A stretch of DNA of 64,000 bases, from positions 4,898,001 through 4,962,000 of the forward strand of contig CP085833.1 in NCBI GenBank assembly GCA_020809705.1, in the 5' to 3' direction. A model generated the notes under the pieces. It did no database searches. It was not told the DNA's origin and worked only from the letters and a program-made list of their open reading frames with translations. Source of the DNA: Calonectria ilicicola. Its lineage: Eukaryota > Ascomycota > Sordariomycetes > Hypocreales > Nectriaceae. Of the stretch, positions 56,481 to 64,000 are shown one piece after another (the stretch's first letter is position 1; each line of letters starts with the position of its first letter). Both the position numbers and the translations under genes were made by a program.

Positions 56481-58722
56481 TTTGAAGGTAATATCGAGTT
56501 CAGCATAATCTTCGAGAGTAAGTAGATGTTCTTAAGCGATATGGGTAAAAGGTATCTCAGGGGAACGAGCTGCTTGTTTAAATAGAAGTGAACGTTTGCA
56601 CGTCTTCTGTCTGATTTAATAAAGGGACTTACCCTCAGGTCACTTGCCGTGTGACTCTTGCTTGAATAGATTCTATGACAAATCGCGCTTCTGTTAGTGG
56701 AGGAACAAGTCTCAAAGCCACCAGTGGGCTAGACCTTCGCTCGAATGTCAACCATCGTCTGCGATTGGATGCAATAGCTGGCTGGTCTATCCATATGTCC
56801 TTTTTTTCGGCCACCCCATTGTTAGAGATCAAGACATTGTAGCTGAGCTGTGATATAGCATAGCCTACCCGTTTTTATGCATAGCGTAACCGATAGCTTG
56901 GTTTTGGCCTCTTAGAGTTTTGATCCCTGGATATCAAGCCACTTAGACAGTGCCTGCCTGATCTTGATATCATGACTTTCTTTGTTTGAAGGAAAGCTCG
57001 GATCTTCATGTTTGGAGGTGGTACGCACAAATGATCAAACAGTGAGGGCCAGGAGTCTATACAGAGGTATAATCGCGGTTTTGATGATGTGTCACTAGTT
57101 TGAGCGAGCATCTAGACTGCTCCGGGACTTTCAAGGCTGGAGGAACAACTGTTTTTTGCCGTGAATCCGTTCCCAATCGTGGAAAAAGAAATTTATTTTC
57201 GACGCTAATGTACGGCTCCTGCGTATTGTAAAATGAACCAACGGTATACCTGTGCGAATAAGGCCGCCAGATAAGCTTAGATGAAGCTTTGACAAATGTC
57301 GATGGGGGAACTGTGCTAATCTGGAGCTAGAAAACATCTGGATACCCTGAGCGCCTATATCATTCACTTGGTATTCGGAGCCTCCAGACTGTGAGCTTTT
57401 CCCAGGCGCTGAGGGTCCTATATTGCGTGCGATCTCTAACAATGTAGACTCTCCTGATTATAGTGACTCCCGTAAATTGCCAAGCTAGAGAGCCAAGTCA
57501 CCTCCCATACAGTTCTGGGTCATGTAAACCAAAGGCCTCACTGCCCCTCTTTTTCTTTCCTTCTGTTTGCTTACCTCACGTGATGCAGGCATGAAATTCT
57601 GAGGCACCTTGAGGCTGAGACAGATACTTGACCAAATCCCGGCTGGGGCATCGACACGGCGATAGACCAATAGAACGCTAATATCAGAAACTACTGGGTG
57701 AAACACGGCTGGCTCTTGGCCCAGGCCACGCAAGGGTGGCCTGATCATCCTACCTTACCAGGCGCACCTTGTATTCAAATCATAGACAAGGGCTACCAAT
57801 ATCTACTCCAAGTGCATGACCTTGTAAAGATGACCCTATTGTCCGAAAAAAAGTGATATCCATAAAAGATACCAGAGATAACCCAGGACTTTTCCTTGGC
57901 CTTGACACAAGAACGGTGCCAAGATGCAAGGGCCGTCTTGGGGATTGGCGGCCTCTCAAGCTAGCTAAACACTGCCAAGTGGCTATTAACTAGGGATATG
58001 AATGGGGTGAGACAATTTATCCGTTAGACTGACATTGGATTAGCGCTACAAAAGACATAGATCTCATGACAGGGAAGTGTTTACATGAATGGACATTTGT
58101 CACTGGTGATGGATTCCATGTATCTAAACCCTCGGTACAACCTTCCCTTGTACTCCGGCGCTCTTTTTACGCCACCTAAATTAGCTGAGTGAGCTTCAGC
58201 GCCCTTCTCGATGCTTCCTTGAGCACCTACTACTCGAATATATCACCGTATTTATCGGGACTACGTATCTGGGATAGCATCATGTCTAGATATAGCTTAG
58301 GTACTATATTATAATCCGAGAAATTTTGGGCATAGAATGCTTATAACCAGCCCCAAAAATGTGCGACGACTGGTGTCGTGTCAGTCGTGGTTGTGGGCAC
58401 TGTTAGGTTACCTGATGGCGCACTTACTGTTTTTACTGCATGTGATATTAAGTTGCAGGAGATCACACAGCGTTCTAGACTAGGGCATATAAAGAGGCGC
58501 TTATAAATGGTCCTCGTTTACGTGAAAGTTATTTAATATAAGAAACAGGTTCACTTAATTAGGCTCACAGCAGGATTCTTCGATCGTTTAATACCGATTA
58601 AAGGTGGACTTTATCTAGCTACACGGACGGTTTGATGCACTTTAATACGCAATCTCCAATATAATATAGAATGAACCTTTCTTCGAGTTCATCTGCTTCG
58701 TTGATATACAGGAATTCTACAT
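56481..58722. other. 2.2 kb gene-poor region
   Basis: I see no complete gene. A minus-strand fragment around 56635-56860 reads YNVLISNNGVAEKKDIW, faintly like the NAG block of a short-chain dehydrogenase, but nothing around it supports a gene. Confidence 0.4.
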
Positions 58723-60342
58723 CTATAGTTTGGCAGGGCGAAGTCGCTCCTCTTCGCTGTTTGCTGTCCTACGGGCGGCATTTCGCCCAGCTCTTCGACC
58801 AAACACCGCACCCGAGGTCAAACCGCTACCCCCAGGATAGTTTTGGTAGAAGAGCCCACCGAGCATCTCTCCACAGCAATAGACTCCAGGAATTGGGCGT
58901 CCTGTGATGGAGTCTACCAACTGGGCAGTCTCCGGTACAACCTTGAGTCCGCCAAATGTGAATGTGACTCCACATGTAACCTTGACAGCAAGGAAGGGCC
59001 CTTTGTCAACAGACAAGGCCCAATTTGTTTTCGGAGGCTCAACACTCTTGATCGACGATATAGTAGAGACACCATCCTTGATGGCAGGGTCGAACATTTT
59101 GGGCGACGATGCATTTTCCTTGCGATTAGCATAGACAGCTTCGTTGTAATCGCGAATGGTCTTGATAAATGCATTGCGGTCTCGCAGTCCACGAGCAACA
59201 CACTTGTCGGCCAACTCCTCAATTGTATTTGCAGTGATACGCTCAACCCGCTCTTCCCGATACTCTTCTGAGCGGAGCATCGGAGACGTTTGTGAATCCC
59301 ATACTTGGAATGCAGCCTGCTCAGGTTGGTGAAGAATGGCTCGACCAAATTTGGCATAGGTGTAGTTTCGCAAATCAACTCCCTCATCAACAAAACGATT
59401 TCCCTCAGTATTAAGCATCAACCCAAGAGGATACCCTGACTTGGTGTATTCGTTTGATGCTTCGCGGTCGCCAATGTGTGGGTTAGCATTGGCATCCCAG
59501 GCCACAGCATGACAGCCGGACCAATTGCCATAGGGCTGAGCATGAAGGCTCTGGATGGCCATATTGAGACAGTCGCCAGTATTGTGAGGGGTTCCGCGGA
59601 CCATGGCGAGATCCCAACCAGGGCCAAGGAATTGGCTTCGCATCCGTGAGTTGGACTCGAAGCCACCAGCGGCCAGAACGAGAGCCTTTGTTCGAATGGT
59701 TGTTTCCACACCATCCTTCTTGACAACTGCAGTTACATCTCCACCTTGCGTCTTAGGTAGTATCACGTTGATTAGAGCAGTTGACCAAGATGTCTCGATA
59801 TCATGACGATGAGCAGCTTTGTAGTAGTCAGCAATTAAGCCCTTGCCACCATCCTCTGTCTTGAGTGATAAACCGCCCCAAAATTTGATCTTTCCATCTA
59901 CAGCGTAGGCTTGGCGATTGAATGACAATTGGAACCGAATTCCATTGCGAGCAAGCCACTTGATGGTCTCGTTAGAATCTGAGATCAGAAGGTTGGCGAG
60001 TTCAGGGTCCGAGCGGCCGGCGCAGACCTTCTTGAGGTCGGCGTGAAAGTCGGCTTCTGAATAGGGACTGAGTTCGATTTTCTTGGCCTGGTCTTCGCTG
60101 ACGTTGTTCACCAATGGTAAAAGGTCCTCTAGACCACTATGAGCGATGCGGTAAGCCCCAGCGGTGAAGTACGTGTTGCCACCAACCCAATCCTCAGGGC
60201 ATTTGTCAATGAGCAGAACACGACGAGCGCCTGACTGAGCGGCAGAGAGGGCGGCAGCAAACCCAGCGTTACCACTACCCGCAACGAGCACGTCACACTC
60301 GATAGGAAGCGTCTTGGGACGATTTTGTGGTTGGTTGGCCAT
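58723..60342 (-). CDS. FAD-dependent fumarate-reductase/TcuA-like dehydrogenase
   Basis: This single-exon protein has 539 residues from the ATG at 60342 (MANQPQNRPK). The frame extends 60 bases further without an ATG. The Rossmann FAD motif is VLVAGSGNAGFAAALSAAQSG, followed by WVGGNTYFTAGAYR, GGKGLIADYYKAA, VLAAGGFESN and the C-terminal FAD block CGEMLGGLFYQNYPGGSGLTSG. This is the FAD_binding_2 family, closest in style to tricarballylate dehydrogenase (TcuA/CobZ): dehydrogenation or reduction of a di/tricarboxylate. The neighbouring gene on the other strand is a citrate carrier, which fits a tricarboxylate theme. No mitochondrial presequence is obvious. Confidence 0.85.
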   Translation of the reverse strand: MANQPQNRPKTLPIECDVLVAGSGNAGFAAALSAAQSGARRVLLIDKCPEDWVGGNTYFTAGAYRIAHSGLEDLLPLVNNVSEDQAKKIELSPYSEADFHADLKKVCAGRSDPELANLLISDSNETIKWLARNGIRFQLSFNRQAYAVDGKIKFWGGLSLKTEDGGKGLIADYYKAAHRHDIETSWSTALINVILPKTQGGDVTAVVKKDGVETTIRTKALVLAAGGFESNSRMRSQFLGPGWDLAMVRGTPHNTGDCLNMAIQSLHAQPYGNWSGCHAVAWDANANPHIGDREASNEYTKSGYPLGLMLNTEGNRFVDEGVDLRNYTYAKFGRAILHQPEQAAFQVWDSQTSPMLRSEEYREERVERITANTIEELADKCVARGLRDRNAFIKTIRDYNEAVYANRKENASSPKMFDPAIKDGVSTISSIKSVEPPKTNWALSVDKGPFLAVKVTCGVTFTFGGLKVVPETAQLVDSITGRPIPGVYCCGEMLGGLFYQNYPGGSGLTSGAVFGRRAGRNAARRTANSEEERLRPAKL

Positions 60343-60807
60343 ATTCGAAATGGGTGAATAATTGAGAGTAGTACTGTAGGTAGGGATCTGTGACTCGCTC
60401 AAGTAGGTTAAGTATGATGAATAGCTTCTTTACATCAACCTTGAAAGTATGGAGCTCTTGCATATATATAGTGAATATTTTTTCAGGAAAAATTTACTGA
60501 ATGCTTCCCAAGCTGTTGTCTTTGCTTTGCTGCTCAAGCGACGCGGACCTTGACTTCCCGTAAGCGTGGATACCGCCAGATGAAATTGGTACGTCTCGGA
60601 GACTTACTCTCCGAAAGCTCTCCACATACATCCCTGTTCATGTCGATGATCTTGAGACGGCCCCACCAAGAACCTAGTGCAGTGGCCTCTTTTATTTAGC
60701 AAGACAGCTTCTAATAATGCACTTATATCGCTGATGTTGCCAATGATCTAAAACCAGCTACATCTGCTATTATGTGTCAAGGCCAGCAATAGTAACGTGA
60801 GAGAACA
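60343..60807. other. Divergent promoter of the TcuA-like and citrate-carrier genes
   Basis: No gene. An ACGCGGACC at 60541-60549 resembles the CCGCGGA element with one mismatch in the core. I see no other clear signal. Confidence 0.45.
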
Positions 60808-62035
60808 ATGGCCGATGCCCATTACAACAAGCCCGGGAATGGGCGACCTAAGGTAAACAAGAACCCAACAAGAGCTAAATGTTGGAGGATGCCCCTGCAG
60901 TGGTTTCGCTAATTTAGAAGCCGCCCTTAGCCGAGCGCCGCTGCTTCTACCATCGCAGGCTCGACGGCAGGAGCTGTGGAGATCAGTATGTTAAAACGAC
61001 ACTCGCAAGCTTAGTTGACCACTGTAAAACCCAGCTAAGCATTCGCACTTAGTGATCACGTATCCTTTCGAGTTTGCAAAGACGAGAGCTCAGCTTAATC
61101 GCCACCTTCCTAACTCCCAGAAACTTCCTTGGCCACCTTTCCCTTCCCGGGAATGGTACACAGGGTGCACCACCCTCATATTCGGCAACGCGCCCAAAGC
61201 TTCCGTCCGTAAGTCGAATGAGGCTTATCTCAGCTGAAACCACAGGGGCTTATCAATTAGCTTTTGTATCATTTGATGCATTCAAGTCATTTCTCGCTGA
61301 CAATGAAGGCAACCTCAGCGGCACCCGGACAGCGACCGCAGGGTTCATAGCTGGGATTGCCGAATCGGCACTCGCAGTGACTCCGTTTGAGAGCATCAAA
61401 ACGTAGTTGATTGATGACAAAAAAGCGCCGAGACCGCGAATGAAGGGTTTCCTTCATGGATCCATGCTAATTGCCAAGGAGAAGGGCATCCGTGGTTTCT
61501 TCCAGGGATTTGTTCCTTCTACCGCGCGCCAGGCTGCCAACAGCATGGTACGCTTTACTTCCTACTCAATTATCAAGAAAGAGGTCGGAAAACGCTCCAA
61601 AACAGGCAAAATAGGGTCTTTTGGGACATTTTTCGTCGGCGGGCTTGCCGGAATTATCACTGTGTAGATCACCCTGAGTTTTAATCCTGATTCCCTGAGG
61701 TGCCGAGACTAATTCTAAACCACAGTTATGCAACTATGCCTCAAGATGTAATTAAAACTCGCATGCAGAGCCTAGAAGCAAGACAGAACTATCGCCACAG
61801 CCTGGATTGCGCCGCAGTCATCTTTAGGAAAGAGGGTGTTCTGACATTCTGGTCTGGCGCAGTGCCTCGACTAGGGCGTGTTTCACTAAGTGGTGCGATT
61901 GTTTTCACAGTGTATGTATTGACTTAACTTTTTAATTATTCCCATATTCTAACCACTTCTAGTTACGAGAAGATCACCGAGGTGCTGGATGCCTTTGGGC
62001 AGTCAAAGGTGGCTGAACAACCAGTTACCCTGTAG
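60808..62035 (+). pseudogene. Mitochondrial citrate (tricarboxylate) carrier with one in-frame stop
   Basis: Six exons (60808..60852, 60931..60985, 61053..61208, 61261..61663, 61726..61911, 61963..62035) join in frame to 305 codons. All three carrier repeats are visible: ITYPFEFAKTRAQLN, VTPFESIKT and MPQDVIKTRMQ, plus RGFFQGFVPSTARQAANS, as in fungal citrate transport proteins. At 61404-61406 the codon after FESIKT is TAG. Relatives read FESIKTQLIDD, so this is CAG changed to TAG, a C-to-T change in a CpA context. Everything downstream is conserved, so the loss looks recent. Another oddity is Pro where relatives have Arg at the 61208/61261 junction. It would exchange citrate across the inner mitochondrial membrane. 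Confidence 0.8.
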
Positions 62036-62595
62036 CCTAAAATTGGTACACAGTTAGGTCAAAGAAAGTCATTTAGATGGTTTATTTACACAAAATGCAA
62101 TCTCAGGTTTTTTTACAAAAAGACTCTTTTTGTAAAAAAGTATAAATAAGTAGCGATCTAAGGGTAGCTAGAGGTTTACACGGTCGGAGACTAATGCTCC
62201 GCTTACAGTTGAGGATAAGCAGCAATAGTCAAATTTGAGCTTGTAATGAATTATTTATTGAAGGAATAAAAATACGATTATTTATTACAGAGAAGATATT
62301 TTCCCCCTCTCTTAAACTACTTTATCGGAAATAGGCACAATTATCTTGTTTAAAATGTGGATGTATTTCGATCGTTATCCACTCGCAGGTCCAGATTCAG
62401 TGATGGTTTAGCCAGGGTCGGACGCGGGCCAACTGTACAGCGCCCTGTAGTAATTACGCCTCCGCATCCCGGAGCGGTTCAGAAGCTACCTGTGGAAAGG
62501 GTAGATAACGCCTAATTGCCTCTGTCTCTCCCTCTGGCCCCAGAGCGCATCCCCCCTTGTAGCTCGGACAGTCTTCTTCCAATACAACGAACACC
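62036..62595. other. Intergenic region
   Basis: 3' flank of the carrier and promoter of the last regulator. Only the hairpin at 62109-62139 stands out. Confidence 0.5.
62109..62139. repeat. Perfect 14-bp hairpin downstream of the carrier gene
   Basis: TTTTTTACAAAAAG, loop ACT, CTTTTTGTAAAAAA. It lies 74 bases after the carrier stop. It may affect 3'-end formation, though fungi do not rely on such terminators. Confidence 0.75.
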
Positions 62596-64000
62596 ATGAG
62601 CCCCTCACTGCCCGCCATTGATGTCCCGGAGACATTGTCCCAACAAAGGCAGAGTGGAGCAGACACGGTACCTTCACCGCCGCCCGCACCAGCTCGTCCA
62701 CTACAAACGCGGCCTAAGTCGCTTGCAAAAGCGTGTCTGTCGTGCCGGACGAAGAAGATCCGCTGCGATGCGGCCCATCCAAGCTGCTCAGCGTGCTCAA
62801 GCCAAGGGCGCCAGTGCATCTATCGCACAGAGCAGCCGCGCAAACGGTGAGACTCCTCCTCTGGGCTCTCCGCCTGCTGACGCTCGGGGGCAGACCAACC
62901 TACTCACAGATACACGAGCTGCAGCGCAAGAATAGGGCCCTGGAGAAGTTCATCTGTGCCTTGAAGCATAGCAGCCCCGATCAGATCACGGCTATCCTCG
63001 ATGCCGCAGTCAGCGAGGATGGCACCGTCAAGGTGCCCGCTGCCTACCAGGAAGCCGAGGCTGCTCCTAGTGTCGTGTCAGATGAGTTACTCAAGTCGAC
63101 CAACAGGCCCCCGAGCCGGCAGGCCACCAGTCAGATTGATAGTCCACTTGTTTCGTCGGATGATGAAGTCGACATCGCCAACTTCATTTCCGTCGACGAG
63201 GTTGGCAAGCCTCGCAGTAGCTTTGGTCCTTCATCTGCGCTTTACACACCCGCACGGAGCGATGCCACTCACAACTCTTCTCGCCAACAAAATGCGACCA
63301 ATGAAAGTATGCGCAATGCCCTGATTGCTCAAGCCGCCCTACAGCGCCAGTATGAGCACCGTCTTTCCACCTTGTCTGCCATTGATGACACGCCCACCGA
63401 CCTCGCGCTGCACTTACTCAACCTTCATTGGATGCGACAGCATCACAGCTTTCTGTTAACATACCGCCCTGCCATTATGCGTGATCTCCAGCACGGCGGT
63501 CCCCACTGCTCCAAGTTCCTCCTCAACGCCATCTTTGCCTGTGCCTCCAAGTACTCAAAGCTCATTAGCCTCCGCGAAGACCCAAATGATCCAAAGACAG
63601 CCGGCGTTCGCTTTTTCCGCCGATGTGATGAGCTCCTCATTAAAGAAGCCCTTATATTCCAGCCCACGATACCCACCGTAATAGGTCTACTTCTTCTCGG
63701 GTCCACTTATAACTCAATCGGTGAGACTTCAAAGGGCTGGCTCTACACTGGCTATGCCCTGCGCATGGTTTACGATCTCGGTTTGCATCTGGACCCGACC
63801 GAAACAACCGAATGTCTGGAGGAGATCGAGATCCGACGGCGCGTCTTTTGGGGAGCTTTTATATGCGATAAGCTCCAAAGCCTCTATCTTGGACGACCAG
63901 TCGCTATAAATCTTCGTCATTCTCGCGTCTCAACACAGCTCCTTGACTCGTATGAAGAGTTTGAACTTTTTGGCGGTTCCCTCAATGCCAACCCGTCCAC
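62596..64000 (+). CDS. Zn(2)-Cys6 transcription factor, cut by the window edge
   Basis: Exon 1 is 62596..62846. A 47-base intron (GTGAGA to GGGGCAG) leads to exon 2 from 62894, open to the end of the window, so the 3' part is missing. The zinc cluster is ACLSCRTKKIRCDAAHPSC then SAC and QC, followed by a short coiled linker (YSQIHELQRKNRALEKF). The fungal_trans domain includes LHLLNLHWMRQHHSFLLTYRP, GWLYTGYALRMVYDLGLHLD and RRRVFWGAFICDKLQSLYLGRP. It is nearest the TcuA-like and citrate-carrier genes but not obviously tied to them. About 450 residues are visible and no lesion is seen. Confidence 0.88.

Noticed and set aside
1..64000. tRNA, rRNA, CRISPR array or intact transposon
   Set aside because: No tRNA B-box with matching arms, no rRNA-like sequence, no regularly spaced repeat array, and no transposase, integrase or reverse-transcriptase motif was seen on either strand.

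Overview
The window comes from the nuclear genome of a filamentous ascomycete (Pezizomycotina). Genes carry short introns with GT..CTAAC..AG signals. The protein families are typical of these fungi: Zn(2)-Cys6 regulators, a NACHT/ankyrin STAND protein, a CFEM protein, a DUF7582-type protein, a PD-(D/E)XK nuclease-like protein, GMC and vanillyl-alcohol-type oxidases and MFS carriers. I cannot name the species. No rRNA, tRNA, CRISPR array, intact transposon or PKS/NRPS core gene is visible.

Layout. 0-8 kb: two small proteins, each ending in one membrane segment, then a PD-(D/E)XK nuclease-like gene, an AT-rich gene-poor stretch and a secreted Gly/Ser-repeat protein. 8-17.5 kb: a frameshifted unknown gene, a large ankyrin-like/subtilisin protease (six proposed exons, intact triad) and, tail to tail with it, a NACHT-ankyrin STAND protein with a separate C-terminal domain. 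This pair is the likeliest self/non-self or defence module. 18-28.5 kb: a GMC oxidoreductase with a one-base frameshift, a 14-TM drug-type MFS pump and a secreted M43 metalloprotease. 28.8-49 kb: a possible metabolic cluster made of an acyl reductase (NAD_binding_4 type), a sugar-type MFS transporter with two stops, two CocE/NonD hydrolases, a PhyH Fe(II)/2OG dioxygenase, a Zn2Cys6 activator, a damaged single-pass membrane protein and a vanillyl-alcohol-oxidase-like flavoenzyme. 52-64 kb: a DUF7582-type protein with a myristoylation-type N terminus, a metallophosphoesterase, a CFEM membrane protein, a fumarate-reductase/TcuA-like flavoprotein, a mitochondrial citrate carrier with one stop, and a Zn2Cys6 regulator that runs off the right edge.

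How the genes may work together. Promoters in the 28.8-46 kb block share a CCGCGGA element. Its extended form CCGCGGACGGA occurs three times, all in two promoters. The palindromic CCG-CGG core suits a Zn2Cys6 factor, and one is encoded inside the block at 41.5-44.1 kb. I infer a co-regulated set in which two acyl-ester hydrolases, a PhyH oxygenase and an acyl reductase act on a common substrate. The substrate cannot be read from the sequence.

The number of damaged genes is striking. Lesions are visible in the unknown gene, the STAND protein, the GMC enzyme, the sugar transporter, the single-pass membrane protein and the citrate carrier, and two relics of a regulator C terminus flank the VAO gene. 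Three lesions are single-base changes in homopolymers and could be assembly errors. The nonsense substitutions cannot be explained that way.
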